In this document: positions 1-8,993 of the stretch, piece after piece
Numbering within the stretch: position 1 is the stretch's first letter
Layout: every line of letters begins with the position of its first letter
DNA from: Klebsiella planticola ATCC 33531
GTDB taxonomy: Bacteria > Pseudomonadota > Gammaproteobacteria > Enterobacterales > Enterobacteriaceae
DNA length: 64,000 nt
Assembly: GCF_000735435.1 (NCBI RefSeq)
Contig: NZ_JMPP01000014.1
Coordinates: 248,001-312,000 of the forward strand
Direction: 5' to 3'
Made by a program: the position numbers and the translations under genes
The notes under the pieces: generated by a model
What the model saw: only the letters and a program-made list of their open reading frames with translations
The model's database searches: none
What the model was told of the DNA's origin: nothing

Positions 1-304
1 TTTCAGTCAGCACGGTCGGCGTATGCATCAGCAGCACCTTGCGCGCATTCAGCGCCTCAACGTCGAAGTTGTCATAGCCGACGGAAATCGTGGAGGTCGC
101 ACGAAGCCTGGGCATTTTCTCCAGTAACGCGGCATCAACTTTTTCGCTCGACCCCAGCAGACCTTCCGCCTGGGCAAAGGCTTCCGCGTGCTGCTGGACG
201 GTGTCAGGGCTCAGGTTTTTCACCTGAGTGACGGTAAAGTGTTTTTCCAGACGTTGCTGCAAGTCGTCGGGAAGCGTTTTATAGAGAATAACGGACGGCT
301 TCAT
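1..304 (-). CDS. ghrB: 2-ketogluconate/glyoxylate reductase, N-terminal part (cut by window edge)
   Basis: About the first 100 residues of a D-isomer-specific 2-hydroxyacid dehydrogenase; the rest lies left of base 1. The start ([14 protein letters not shown]) and the stretch [14 protein letters not shown] match E. coli GhrB (YiaE), which reduces glyoxylate, hydroxypyruvate and 2-ketogluconate with NADPH in the cytoplasm. The NAD(P)-binding Rossmann half and catalytic residues are outside the window. The ATG at 304 has GGAG about seven bases upstream. It is the last gene seen of the minus-strand kguE-kguK-kguT run, 24 bases after kguT. It therefore sits where Pseudomonas kguD sits and probably reduces 2-keto-6-phosphogluconate or 2-ketogluconate here. 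Which substrate is preferred cannot be told from this fragment. Confidence 0.9.
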   Translation of the reverse strand, partial: MKPSVILYKTLPDDLQQRLEKHFTVTQVKNLSPDTVQQHAEAFAQAEGLLGSSEKVDAALLEKMPRLRATSTISVGYDNFDVEALNARKVLLMHTPTVLTE

Positions 305-328
305 GCGGATCTCCGTAAGTAGTAAAGG

Positions 329-1609
329 TCAGGCGTGACGAGCGCCGATGGGAAGCTTTTGATTGTTAGCAGGCTTAACAATTAAAGTAAGCCATACCGA
401 GGCGAAAAGCGCCACTCCCATGAAAATGTATGAGGCTGATGGACTGCCGGTGGTGCCGTTCAGGTAGCCCACGAACCACGAACCAAAGAATGAACCTAAG
501 GCCCCCATGCTGTTGATGAGCGCCATTGCGCCACCGGCGACGTTACGCGGCAGCATTTCCGGAATGATGGCGAAAAACGGACCGTAAGGGGCGTACATTG
601 CCGCACCGGCAATCACCAGCAGGGTATAAGAGGCCCAGAAATGGTTAGCGCCGACGGCCCATGAGCCAATAAAAGCCAGTCCGCCAATCAGCAGCAGCGG
701 CCAGACGAACAGTTTACGGTTCTGCATTTTATCGGAAGCCCAGGAGACGACGATCATCGCAATAGTCGCGGCCAGATAAGGTACCGAAGAGAGCCAGCCG
801 ACTTCCACCATCCCCATATTGACGCCGCCGCTGCGAATAATTGACGGCAGCCACAGCACAAAACCGTACACGCCGATACTCCAGGCAAAATACTGCATGC
901 ACAGCAGAATGACGTTGCGTGAGCGGAAGGCTTCGCCGTAGTTACGCACGGCTTTAATACCCTGCTGCTCGCTCTCCAGCTGCGCCTGCAGCGCGGCTTT
1001 CTCGTTTTCTGACAGCCAGTTCACCTGCGACGGTTTATCCTTGACCAGCACCCACCAGCAGAAGGCCCAGAGGACGGCCGGGACGCCTTCAATAATAAAC
1101 ATTTCACGCCAGCCGAAGGACTGAATCAGGTAGCCGGAGACCACCGACATCCACAGTACCGTGACCGGGTTGCCGAGGATTAAGAAGGTGTTGGCGCGTG
1201 AACGTTCTGATTTGGTAAACCAGTTACTGATGTAAATCAGCATCGCCGGCATGACCGCCGCTTCCACGACGCCGAGAATAAAACGGATCGCCGCCAGCGC
1301 TGGAATATTGTGCACCATCCCGGTCAGCGAGGCGCAGGCGCCCCACAGGATCAGACAGATGAAAATCAGCTTCCGTACGCTACGGCGTTCAGCGTAAATC
1401 GCCCCCGGGATCTGGAAGAAGAAATAGCCGAGGAAGAAAAGTGCGCCAAGAAGCGACGAGATGCCTTTGGTAATGCCTAAATCTTCCGTAATGCCCGCTG
1501 CCGAAGCAAAGCTGAAGTTTGCGCGGTCGAGATACGCCAGGCTATACGTGATAAACACGATAGGCATGATGTACCACCAGCGTTTCGTTGCATTGGTAGA
1601 GCTGTTCAT
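329..1609 (-). CDS. kguT: MFS transporter, probable 2-ketogluconate uptake (KguT-like)
   Basis: A 426-residue major facilitator of the anion:cation symporter type with about 12 membrane segments. The first helix carries the family-typical run ITYSLAYLDRANFSFA, and a charged cytoplasmic loop follows segment six (KDKPSQVNWLSENEKAALQ). An in-frame ATG at 1636 would add nine residues but has no ribosome site. The ATG at 1609 is preceded by AGAGG and gives the usual start, so it was chosen. The gene lies 85 bases downstream of kguK and 24 bases before the reductase, in the order known from the Pseudomonas kgu operon. The substrate is inferred from that context; members of this family also carry glucarate, galactonate and tartrate. 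Confidence 0.85.
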   Translation of the reverse strand: MNSSTNATKRWWYIMPIVFITYSLAYLDRANFSFASAAGITEDLGITKGISSLLGALFFLGYFFFQIPGAIYAERRSVRKLIFICLILWGACASLTGMVHNIPALAAIRFILGVVEAAVMPAMLIYISNWFTKSERSRANTFLILGNPVTVLWMSVVSGYLIQSFGWREMFIIEGVPAVLWAFCWWVLVKDKPSQVNWLSENEKAALQAQLESEQQGIKAVRNYGEAFRSRNVILLCMQYFAWSIGVYGFVLWLPSIIRSGGVNMGMVEVGWLSSVPYLAATIAMIVVSWASDKMQNRKLFVWPLLLIGGLAFIGSWAVGANHFWASYTLLVIAGAAMYAPYGPFFAIIPEMLPRNVAGGAMALINSMGALGSFFGSWFVGYLNGTTGSPSASYIFMGVALFASVWLTLIVKPANNQKLPIGARHA

Positions 1610-1693
1610 AGGCTTGCCTCTAAAGTTGAGGTTCATGACGCCGCCGCCGTATGTAGGGTACAGAGGAGGCCGTTATTATGACGCCGGCCCGGG

Positions 1694-2632
1694 CTATTCG
1701 CCCAGCGCCTCGCGTGTGGGTAATCCTTCGCTGTCGCCCTGGACCTGAATGGCCAGCGAGCCAATTTTGTTGCCGCGGCCTATCGCCTGCTGCAGCGTTC
1801 TGCCCTCCAGCAGAGCGCTAATCACGCCGACGGCAAAACCATCGCCGGCGCCCACGGTATCCACGACGTTATCGACTTTGATGGCGGCGACTGCGCCCTG
1901 TTCGCCCGCGGCGGTTTTGAACCAGGCGCCGTCGCCGCCGGTTTTAATGATCACGGCCTGAACGCCGCGCGTGAGATAGAAATCGGCAATCCCCTCCGGG
2001 GTCCGTTGGCCGGTAAGGATCATGCCTTCTTTGAGACCCGGCAGAACCCAGTCGGCCTGAAACGCCAGCTGATTGAGTTTTTCCACCATCTCGGCTTCGC
2101 TTTTCCACAGTACCGGGCGCAGATTCGGATCGAACGAGATCGTCTTCCCCTGGGCTTTCATCGTGGTGGCCGCCTGCTCCAGCAGGGCGTATGAACTCTC
2201 CGACAGCGCAGCGGCCACGCCGCTGAGGTGCAGGTGGCGAGCGCTGGTGAAATATTCGGCGCGAAAGTCCTCGGGCGACAGATGGCTGGCGGCAGAACCC
2301 TTGCGGAAGTACTCCACAATGGGATCGGTTCCATTTTCGACTTTAGATTTCATCTGGAAGCCGGTTGCATAGCGGCTGTCTTCGCTGACGCCGCGTGCAT
2401 CAATCCCTTCTTTGGCCAGCGAATGAAGCACAAAACGGCCGAAGCTGTCTTTGCCTACGCGGCTAACCCAGCCGACTTTCAGCCCCAGGCGAGCCAGGCC
2501 GGTGGCGACATTCAGCTCTGCGCCGGCTACCCGTTTCATAAAGTGTTCTACTTCGGCCAGGTCGCCGGTTTCCGTCGCGACAAACATCGCCATCGCCTCT
2601 CCGATGGTGATGACATCTAATGCGTTTTCCAT
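1694..2632 (-). CDS. kguK: 2-ketogluconate kinase, PfkB family
   Basis: A 312-residue ribokinase/PfkB sugar kinase. The N-terminal substrate site is seen at GAELNVATGLARLG (about 37-50). The C-terminal ATP-site signature DTVGAGD is at 258-264, where Asp264 is the expected catalytic base. It should phosphorylate 2-ketogluconate at O6 in the cytoplasm. It starts three bases after the kguE stop, so the two are translationally coupled. Related kinases act on 2-keto-3-deoxygluconate, and a true kdgK is present elsewhere in the window (52785-53714). That, and the operon context, favour 2-ketogluconate here. The assignment rests on context more than on any specificity residue. Confidence 0.85.
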   Translation of the reverse strand: MENALDVITIGEAMAMFVATETGDLAEVEHFMKRVAGAELNVATGLARLGLKVGWVSRVGKDSFGRFVLHSLAKEGIDARGVSEDSRYATGFQMKSKVENGTDPIVEYFRKGSAASHLSPEDFRAEYFTSARHLHLSGVAAALSESSYALLEQAATTMKAQGKTISFDPNLRPVLWKSEAEMVEKLNQLAFQADWVLPGLKEGMILTGQRTPEGIADFYLTRGVQAVIIKTGGDGAWFKTAAGEQGAVAAIKVDNVVDTVGAGDGFAVGVISALLEGRTLQQAIGRGNKIGSLAIQVQGDSEGLPTREALGE

Positions 2633-2635
2633 GGC

Positions 2636-3385
2636 TTACTCCTCGCGTAACAAATTCACATAGCGACGGGTCACGGCCGTCAGATCGTGGCCCACCAGCG
2701 GAAATTCGATACCGCGCGGGGCATCGGCAGGCAGGTTGTCGAGCAGCGCCAGCCAGCGTGCCGGAGCTTCGTCTGGCGGGACGGCGCGAAAGTGCGCATG
2801 ATGCGGCTCTGCGGCTTTGACATGGATATAGCTGACGGCGGGGGCCAGATGACGTGCGGCCTCTTCCGGCGAATCGCCGACCCACAGCCAGTTACCCATA
2901 TCGAAGGTTAACGTAACCGGCAGTTGGTTCACCCGACAGGAGGCTTTAAAGCGCTGCATTGGCGCCAACTGGCCGCAGTCGGTCTGGTCGTTTTCCACCA
3001 CCAGCGCCATGCCGCTCTCCTGCAGGATGCGGCGCAGCGATTCCAGTTCGTTGTTATGGGTAAAATGGCCGAGAGACAGTTTTAACCACAGGGCGTTGAG
3101 GGTCTGCGCTTCGCGTAACAGCGCCGGCAGACGCGGGTTAAGGGCGCCATTCGCTTCAAACAGCGCTTCCGGCGCAGAGTAGCAGGCCAGCAGGTTGTGG
3201 CGTTCAATGGTGGCGGCCAGCGCCGGCAGCTGATTGAGCTCGTCAGCGCTGAATAACTCACGGCGGATTTCCACGCCGTCGGCGCCGGATCCGGCGATAA
3301 ACGGCAGTACGGCGGACTGCCCGCCAAGTTCTTTAATGCAATCATGACCATAGGCGGCGGTCACGACAATAATTTTTCTGGCCAT
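2636..3385 (-). CDS. kguE: KguE-like sugar isomerase/epimerase (TIM barrel)
   Basis: A 249-residue protein of the xylose-isomerase-like TIM-barrel family (AP endonuclease 2 fold). Likely metal-site residues fall in strand-end motifs such as LVVENDQTDCG (about 149-159), TFDMGNWLWVG and YIHVKAAE. It is the first gene of the 2-ketogluconate operon, and its ATG is preceded by GGGAG about nine bases away. In Pseudomonas, kguE also heads the operon; its exact reaction is not firmly established, and an epimerase role is by homology only. A PtxS-type operator lies 48 bases upstream of the start. Confidence 0.8.
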   Translation of the reverse strand: MARKIIVVTAAYGHDCIKELGGQSAVLPFIAGSGADGVEIRRELFSADELNQLPALAATIERHNLLACYSAPEALFEANGALNPRLPALLREAQTLNALWLKLSLGHFTHNNELESLRRILQESGMALVVENDQTDCGQLAPMQRFKASCRVNQLPVTLTFDMGNWLWVGDSPEEAARHLAPAVSYIHVKAAEPHHAHFRAVPPDEAPARWLALLDNLPADAPRGIEFPLVGHDLTAVTRRYVNLLREE

Positions 3386-3433
3386 CTGACAAACTCCCGG
3401 TAGCGCTGTAGCAAATCACTCTATTACGCTAGA

Positions 3434-3447
3434 TGGTACCGGTTCCA
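3434..3447. promoter_or_regulatory. PtxS-type operator in front of kguE
   Basis: The 14-base near-palindrome TGGTACCGGTTCCA lies between ptxS and kguE. It matches the published Pseudomonas PtxS operator TGAAACCGGTTTCA at 11 of 14 positions, including the whole ACCGGTT core. LacI-family proteins bind such sites with a central CG. Placement 48 bases before the kguE start fits repression of the operon by the adjacent regulator, relieved by 2-ketogluconate. The function is inferred from sequence and position. Confidence 0.7.
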
Positions 3448-3495
3448 AAGGAAAGGAGAGGATGTCTAATTTATGATCACCATCACGAAGGAGGG

Positions 3496-4512
3496 CTATC
3501 GGGAGGTCGATCCCCGCACGATCAGTTCACCGGAGAAGACCCGCTCGCAGATGGGGTCGTTAGTGCCTTCAATCCGGCGCACCACCTGCTCAACCGCGGC
3601 ATAGCCAATCTGCCACGTGGGCTGTTTGAGCGTGGTAATACCCACGCCCGCCAGCTCCGCCCACTCCAGCTCGTCGAAGCCGAGCAGGCCGATGTCGCTG
3701 CCCCAAACCAGGTCGATTCGCTTGAGCGCGCGCGCAACCTGTAGCGTCAGGGCGCCGTTGGCGGAAATCAGCGCCTTGCGCATGCCGCGATGGCGGGAGT
3801 GAAACTGACGCAGCACCGTATCGAGCATGGCGCCGTCGTTCAGCGGAACTTCAGCGTTTTCTGCGACGATGCCGGCGTAGCGCTGGAGGGTGGCGCGAAA
3901 CGCGCTCAGGCGTTCGCGACGGGTGTTGACCGAACCGAGCGGCTCGCTCAGGAACAGCAGGGCTTCAAACCCTTTCTCCACCAGATGTTCTGTGGCGGTC
4001 GTCGCGGCCTGAGTGTTGTCCAGACCGACGACATCGCAGGCGAAGTCCGGAATCTTGCGGTCAATGAGTACCATCGGTAGCGCCGACTGCTGCAGGCGAT
4101 TCAGCCCCTCTTCGCGCATCCCAACGGCGTTGACCACGATCCCCTCTACCTGGTAGCTGCGCAGCAGGTCGAGATAGTGCAGCTCCTGGTCGAGCTCGTT
4201 ATTGGTATTACACACCAGCAGTGTAAAGCCCTTTTCGCGACAGGCCGCTTCGATGCCGCTGAGGACATTGACCGAGTAAGGATTGGTGATATCGGCGATG
4301 ATCAGGCCAATCAGCCGGGTTCGGCCATGTTTCAGGCCACGGGCCATCAGGCTGGGACGGTAGTTAAGTTCGGCAATCGCTTTTTCAATGCGCGCCAGCA
4401 GGTCATCGGAAAGCAGGTGCTTTTCGCCATTGAGGTAGCGTGAAATGCTGGTTTTTCCGGTCTTTGCGGCTTTCGCCACATCGCTAATGGTTGCTCGCGC
4501 CGCTTTCGCCAT
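3496..4512 (-). CDS. ptxS: LacI-family regulator of the kgu operon (PtxS-like)
   Basis: A 338-residue LacI-type repressor. Residues 8-29 form the helix-turn-helix (TISDVAKAAKTGKTSISRYL), followed by the hinge helix region and a periplasmic-binding-protein-like effector domain beginning near LIGLIIADITNPY. The ATG at 4512 has AAGGAAG upstream. It is encoded on the same strand, 110 bases before kguE, an arrangement identical to Pseudomonas ptxS-kguEKTD. The expected effector is 2-ketogluconate and the expected site is the palindrome at 3434-3447. A gluconate-responsive GntR-like role is possible but less likely given the neighbours. Confidence 0.82.
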   Translation of the reverse strand: MAKAARATISDVAKAAKTGKTSISRYLNGEKHLLSDDLLARIEKAIAELNYRPSLMARGLKHGRTRLIGLIIADITNPYSVNVLSGIEAACREKGFTLLVCNTNNELDQELHYLDLLRSYQVEGIVVNAVGMREEGLNRLQQSALPMVLIDRKIPDFACDVVGLDNTQAATTATEHLVEKGFEALLFLSEPLGSVNTRRERLSAFRATLQRYAGIVAENAEVPLNDGAMLDTVLRQFHSRHRGMRKALISANGALTLQVARALKRIDLVWGSDIGLLGFDELEWAELAGVGITTLKQPTWQIGYAAVEQVVRRIEGTNDPICERVFSGELIVRGSTSR

Positions 4513-4577
4513 GATGGCTTCCTTTGCTGAAATCTGGAGAACACCTTAGCGCGAAAATCCGCTATATCAAGCATTTT

Positions 4578-4602
4578 GCCCGGCAAGTGGCGCTTACCGG
4601 GC
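4578..4602. repeat. REP-like hairpin
   Basis: GCCCGG at 4578-4583 and CCGGGC at 4597-4602 pair around a 13-base spacer. The spacer has the CAAGTGGCGCTTA form typical of enterobacterial repetitive extragenic palindromes. It sits between the 3' end of yiaD and the 5' end of ptxS. Confidence 0.6.
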
Positions 4603-4635
4603 GAAGGATACGGTGGTCGGGGTCGACCGCCGGAC

Positions 4636-5298
4636 TTACTGGAGCGGGCTGAGGGTGATTTCTACGCGACGGTTTTGCGCTTTCCCTTCCGCCGTGGTGT
4701 TGCTGGCGATGGGGTTTGCCGGGCCCATGCCGCTGGTACGAATACGGTTTGCCGCCACGCCCTGGGTGATGAGGGCGCTGGCAACGCTGTCGGCGCGCTG
4801 CTGCGACAGGCGCATATTCAGATCCTGACCGCCGGTGCTGTCGGTGTAACCTACGACGTTAACCGCGGTTTTCTCATACTCTTTCAGCACCATGGCCACG
4901 CCGGTGAGGGTGTTTGCCCCGGCCGGTTTCAGGTTGGCACTGCTGCTGTCAAAGGTGACGTTATTTGGCATATTCAGCACGATGTTATCGCCATTTCGCG
5001 TCACGGTGACGCCCGTTCCCTGCATTTTCTCGCGCAGTTTTGCTTCCTGCACATCCATGTAATAACCGATGCCGCCGCCCAGCGCCGCCCCGGCCGCTGC
5101 GCCAATCAGCGCGCCTTTGCCGCGATCTTTTTTCGACGAGGAGAGTGCGCCGACGCCCGCGCCGACCAGCGAACCGATCCCGGCGCCGATGCCGGATTTC
5201 CCCGCTTCGCGTTCGCCGGTATACGGGTTAGTGGTACAGCCAGAAATCGCCAGGGTGCCGCTCACCACAGCCGCAATCATGAGTACGCGTTTTTTCAT
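4636..5298 (-). CDS. yiaD: OmpA-family outer-membrane lipoprotein YiaD
   Basis: A 220-residue lipoprotein. The signal peptide ends in the lipobox LAISGC with Cys21 as the acylated residue. The next residue is threonine, not aspartate, which predicts sorting to the outer membrane. Residues about 36-80 are a glycine-zipper region (GIGAGIGSLVGAGVGAL and GAAAGAALGGGIGYYMD). Residues about 105-218 are the OmpA C-terminal peptidoglycan-binding domain, including VVGYTDSTG, the LSQQRADSV helix and the final NRRVEITL strand. E. coli YiaD is known as a multicopy suppressor of a temperature-sensitive bamD mutation. It diverges from bisC. Confidence 0.93.
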   Translation of the reverse strand: MKKRVLMIAAVVSGTLAISGCTTNPYTGEREAGKSGIGAGIGSLVGAGVGALSSSKKDRGKGALIGAAAGAALGGGIGYYMDVQEAKLREKMQGTGVTVTRNGDNIVLNMPNNVTFDSSSANLKPAGANTLTGVAMVLKEYEKTAVNVVGYTDSTGGQDLNMRLSQQRADSVASALITQGVAANRIRTSGMGPANPIASNTTAEGKAQNRRVEITLSPLQ

Positions 5299-5466
5299 GT
5301 TATTTCCTTAATCCTTTTTATTCGTTGTCACAGCGCGCGTGACGGTTGATTATGACGTCCAATTACGTAGAAAATTCCCCGTACCGGCTCTCTTTTTGTA
5401 AATAACATTGAACGGTCAGTATCACAGACCGTCACAACACCTGCATTCGCTGACCAGGAGCTCGCT

Positions 5467-7797
5467 TTGCCAACCTCATCTGCAACCAAAACCATCTTAA
5501 CCGCGGCTCACTGGGGGCCTATGCTGGTTGAAACGGATGGTGAAAATGTCCTCTCTTCCCGCGGTGCGCTGGAGACCTCTTTCGCCAACTCCTTGCAAAC
5601 CGCCGTGCGTGAGCAGGTCCACAGCAAAACCCGCGTCCGCTATCCGATGGTACGTAAAGGTTTCCTTGCTTCGCCGGAGAGTCCGCAGGGCGTACGCGGC
5701 CAGGACGAGTTTGTGCGGGTAAGCTGGCAGGAGGCATTGGATCTTATCCACGCACAGCATCGGCGGATTCGGGAAAACCACGGCCCGGCAGCGATTTTTG
5801 CCGGTTCCTACGGCTGGCGCTCTAACGGCGTGCTCCACAAGGCGGCGACGTTGCTGCAGCGCTACATGAGCCTCGCAGGCGGATATACCGGACATCTGGG
5901 GGATTATTCCACCGGCGCGGCACAGGCGATCATGCCCTATGTGGTTGGCGGCAATGAGGTTTATCAGCAGCAGACCAGTTGGCCGATGGTACTGGAACAT
6001 AGCGATGTGGTGGTGCTCTGGAGCGCCAACCCGCTGAATACGCTAAAAATTGCCTGGAACGCTTCCGATGAGCAGGGGATCCCGTGGTTCGATCGGTTGC
6101 GCAAAAGTGGGAAGCGGGTGATCTGTATCGATCCGATGCGATCGGAAACGGCGGAATTCTTTGGTGAGGTGGGCGAATGGATCGCTCCGCATATGGGTAC
6201 GGATGTCGCGATGATGCTCGGCATTGCCCATACGCTGGTGGAGAACGGCTGGCAGGACGATGCGTTTCTCGCCCGCTGTACCAGCGGCTATGACGTTTTT
6301 GCCCGCTATCTGACCGGTGAAAGCGATGGCACGCCGAAAACCGCAGAGTGGGCGGCGGAGATCTGCGGCGTTAGCGCGGAGAAGATCCGCGAACTGGCCG
6401 CGCTATTCCATGACAATACCACCATGCTGATGTCCGGTTGGGGGATGCAGCGTCAGCAGTTTGGCGAGCAGAAACACTGGATGCTGGTGACGCTTGCGGC
6501 GATGCTGGGGCAGATTGGTACTCCCGGCGGCGGTTTTGGCCTTTCCTACCACTTTGCCAACGGCGGTAACCCGACCCGTCGGGCGGCGGTACTGGCTTCG
6601 ATGCAAGGCTGTGTGGCGGGCGGTACCGAGGCGGTCGAAAAAATACCGGTGGCGCGCATTGTGGAAGCGCTGGAAAATCCCGGTGCGCCGTATCAACACA
6701 ACGGAATGGACCGGCATTTTCCGGATATTCGCTTCGTCTGGTGGTGTGGCGGCGCGAACTTTACCCATCATCAGGATACCAACCGCTTGATTCGGGCCTG
6801 GCAGAAGCCGGAGCTTATCGTCATTTCGGAGTGCTTCTGGACCGCTGCCGCCCGCCATGCCGATATTGTCCTGCCGGCGACAACTTCGTTTGAACGTCAC
6901 GATATGACCATGACCGGCGATTACAGTAACCAGCACCTGGTGCCGATGAAGCGCGTGGTCGCGCCGCGCGATGAAGCCCGGGATGATTTTGACGTCTTTG
7001 CCGATCTCAGCGAGCGCTGGGAAGAGGGAGGGCGCGCGCGTTTTACCGAAGGGAAAACCGATCTACAGTGGCTGGAGTCCTTCTATCAGATTGCCGCGCA
7101 ACGCGGGGCGAGCCAGCAGGTGACGCTGCCGCCATTTGACCAGTTCTGGCAGGCTAACCAGCTGATAGAAATGCCGGAAAACCCGGAAAATGCCCGTTTT
7201 GCGCGCTTCGCGGCATTTCGTGCCGATCCGCAGGCCAATCCGCTGAAAACCGCGAGCGGCAAAATTGAAATTCACTCTCCAACGATTGCCGGCTTTGCCT
7301 ACCCCGACTGTCCACCGCACCCAATGTGGCTGGAACCGGACGAGTGGCACGGCAATGCCCGGCCTGGCCAGCTGCAGGTGCTGTCCGCTCATCCGGCGCA
7401 TCGTCTGCACAGCCAGCTGAACCACACGTCGCTGCGCGAAAAGTACGCTGTCGCCGGCCGTGAGCCATTAACTCTTCATCCGCTGGACGCGCAGGCGCGC
7501 AATATTGCCGACGGCGATGTCGTGCGGGTGTGGAACGCGCGCGGCCAGGTGCTGGCCGGCGCCGTGGTGACGGAAGGTATTCGTCCAGGGGTTATCTGTT
7601 TACACGAAGGGGCCTGGCCTGATATCGACCCGCAGGCCGGTATCTGCAAAAACGGCGCGGTGAATGTTCTGACCAAAGATATTCCGACCTCGCGGCTGGG
7701 CAACGGCTGCGCCGGGAATACGGCGCTGGCGTGGCTGGAAAAATATGACGGCCCGGCGCTGACGCTTACGGCGTTTGATCCGCCGGCCAATGCATAA
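5467..7797 (+). CDS. bisC: Biotin sulfoxide reductase
   Basis: A 776-residue molybdopterin enzyme of the DMSO reductase family that reduces biotin sulfoxide to biotin and also methionine sulfoxide. The motif GDYSTGAAQ places the predicted molybdenum ligand at Ser148. There is no N-terminal cysteine iron-sulfur motif and no twin-arginine signal, as expected for the cytoplasmic BisC rather than the periplasmic TorA or DmsA. Length and sequence align end to end with E. coli BisC. The start is a TTG with AGGAG seven bases upstream; no ATG fits the family N-terminus. The 3' end overlaps the convergent yiaC by 32 bases. Confidence 0.95.
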   Translation: MPTSSATKTILTAAHWGPMLVETDGENVLSSRGALETSFANSLQTAVREQVHSKTRVRYPMVRKGFLASPESPQGVRGQDEFVRVSWQEALDLIHAQHRRIRENHGPAAIFAGSYGWRSNGVLHKAATLLQRYMSLAGGYTGHLGDYSTGAAQAIMPYVVGGNEVYQQQTSWPMVLEHSDVVVLWSANPLNTLKIAWNASDEQGIPWFDRLRKSGKRVICIDPMRSETAEFFGEVGEWIAPHMGTDVAMMLGIAHTLVENGWQDDAFLARCTSGYDVFARYLTGESDGTPKTAEWAAEICGVSAEKIRELAALFHDNTTMLMSGWGMQRQQFGEQKHWMLVTLAAMLGQIGTPGGGFGLSYHFANGGNPTRRAAVLASMQGCVAGGTEAVEKIPVARIVEALENPGAPYQHNGMDRHFPDIRFVWWCGGANFTHHQDTNRLIRAWQKPELIVISECFWTAAARHADIVLPATTSFERHDMTMTGDYSNQHLVPMKRVVAPRDEARDDFDVFADLSERWEEGGRARFTEGKTDLQWLESFYQIAAQRGASQQVTLPPFDQFWQANQLIEMPENPENARFARFAAFRADPQANPLKTASGKIEIHSPTIAGFAYPDCPPHPMWLEPDEWHGNARPGQLQVLSAHPAHRLHSQLNHTSLREKYAVAGREPLTLHPLDAQARNIADGDVVRVWNARGQVLAGAVVTEGIRPGVICLHEGAWPDIDPQAGICKNGAVNVLTKDIPTSRLGNGCAGNTALAWLEKYDGPALTLTAFDPPANA

Positions 7798-8206
7798 TCC
7801 AGGTCGGTTGTAGCGTATCGTCCTGCCATGCGCAGTCTTCTATCCGGAAGCCTTGCGCATGGTAGAAATTCACCGCCTGAACGTTTTTCTGGTAAACCTC
7901 GAGACTGAGCCAGCGGTAATGCTGTTTGACCTCGTTCAGCAGCGCGCTGCCGATGCCGCGGCGGATAGCGTCCGGCGCGACAAACAGCGCACCGATAAAG
8001 CGGGACTCCATCACGCTGACAAAACCCTTGATCGTCGCGCTCTCTTCCCACACCCAGGTGCTGGCGGCAGGCAGGTAGACATCGCGTACGACGGCGACAC
8101 TCTCGTGCCAGTATGTTTCGTCGATAAAGGGATGGGCATGAATCGTGCTTTCCAGCCACAGCGTGAGTAGCGGGCGGGTCTCTTTAGCGTCCCACTTGCG
8201 GATCAT
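7766..8206 (-). CDS. yiaC: GNAT N-acetyltransferase YiaC
   Basis: A 146-residue GNAT acetyltransferase; YiaC in E. coli is one of the protein lysine acetyltransferases. The acetyl-CoA pyrophosphate loop is [15 protein letters not shown], with the Q/R-x-x-G-x-G/A pattern. The C-terminal strand motif is NFYHAQGF. Two ATGs lie in tandem at 8209 and 8206. The second was chosen because GGGAGG is better spaced from it and E. coli YiaC begins MIR. The start overlaps the end of tag by 23 bases, so the two are likely co-transcribed. The 3' end overlaps bisC on the other strand. Confidence 0.9.
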   Translation of the reverse strand: MIRKWDAKETRPLLTLWLESTIHAHPFIDETYWHESVAVVRDVYLPAASTWVWEESATIKGFVSVMESRFIGALFVAPDAIRRGIGSALLNEVKQHYRWLSLEVYQKNVQAVNFYHAQGFRIEDCAWQDDTLQPTWIMHWPADQTP

Positions 8207-8765
8207 CATCGCCTCCCGGGTGACAGAAACAGCTCGTCACATGATCGTTGACCAGTCCGCAGGCCTGCATAAAGGAGTAGCAGATGGTGGAGCCGACAAA
8301 CTTAAAACCGCGCTTTTTCAGCGCCCTGGAGAGGGCGTCGGAAGCCGGTGTGGTGGTGGGGATCTCCGCCAGCGTGGCGGCATGGGAAATCTGTGGCTGA
8401 TTGTCGACGAAAGACCAGACAAAGTCGGTAAACGATTCGCCGCTCTCTTCCATGGTCAGGAAGGCGCGGGCGTTGCCAATAATGGCCTGAATTTTCCCAC
8501 GATGGCGAATAATTCCGGCGTCCTGGAGCAGGCGTTCAATATCGGTCTCATTCATGGCGGCAACGCGGACCGGATCGAACTGATGAAAGGCCTGGCGGTA
8601 ATTTTCCCGCTTTTTCAGCACCGTAATCCACGACAGACCGGCCTGCTGGCCCTCAAGGCAGATCATTTCGAACAGTTTGCGGGCATCTCTTTGCGCAACG
8701 CCCCACTCGTTATCATGGTACTGAATATAAAGCGGGTCCTGGCTTACCCAACCGCAACGCTGCAT
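8184..8765 (-). CDS. tag: 3-methyladenine DNA glycosylase I
   Basis: A 193-residue constitutive glycosylase that removes N3-methyladenine from alkylated DNA. The zinc site known from E. coli Tag is complete: Cys4, His17, His175 and Cys179. Glu38 in the CLEGQQAG motif is the conserved base-recognition residue. The length equals the family standard plus a short tail. It diverges from the yhjY-like gene and its end overlaps yiaC, suggesting a small tag-yiaC operon. Confidence 0.96.
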   Translation of the reverse strand: MQRCGWVSQDPLYIQYHDNEWGVAQRDARKLFEMICLEGQQAGLSWITVLKKRENYRQAFHQFDPVRVAAMNETDIERLLQDAGIIRHRGKIQAIIGNARAFLTMEESGESFTDFVWSFVDNQPQISHAATLAEIPTTTPASDALSRALKKRGFKFVGSTICYSFMQACGLVNDHVTSCFCHPGGDDDPQVGR

Positions 8766-8993
8766 GTCTCTCTCCCTTTAGCAATAAAACTTACGCGTTC
8801 GCCTTGACGGCTGAAAGATAAAGATAATAGTTAATACAGGGATACCACTCTCAAATATACCCGCCATTATTCAGGTTGCATGTGCATTGGCTGCATTCGT
8901 TCGCCCAATCACATTATTCAAGGTATTCAGGGAAGCCCGTCCCATAAAAACACAGCAATAATGCCGGTTTGGCTCTTTTCTGGAGTCGCATTA

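Noticed and set aside
4576-5349. A 257-codon frame opposite yiaD
   Set aside because: It is the antisense shadow of a well-recognised lipoprotein gene.
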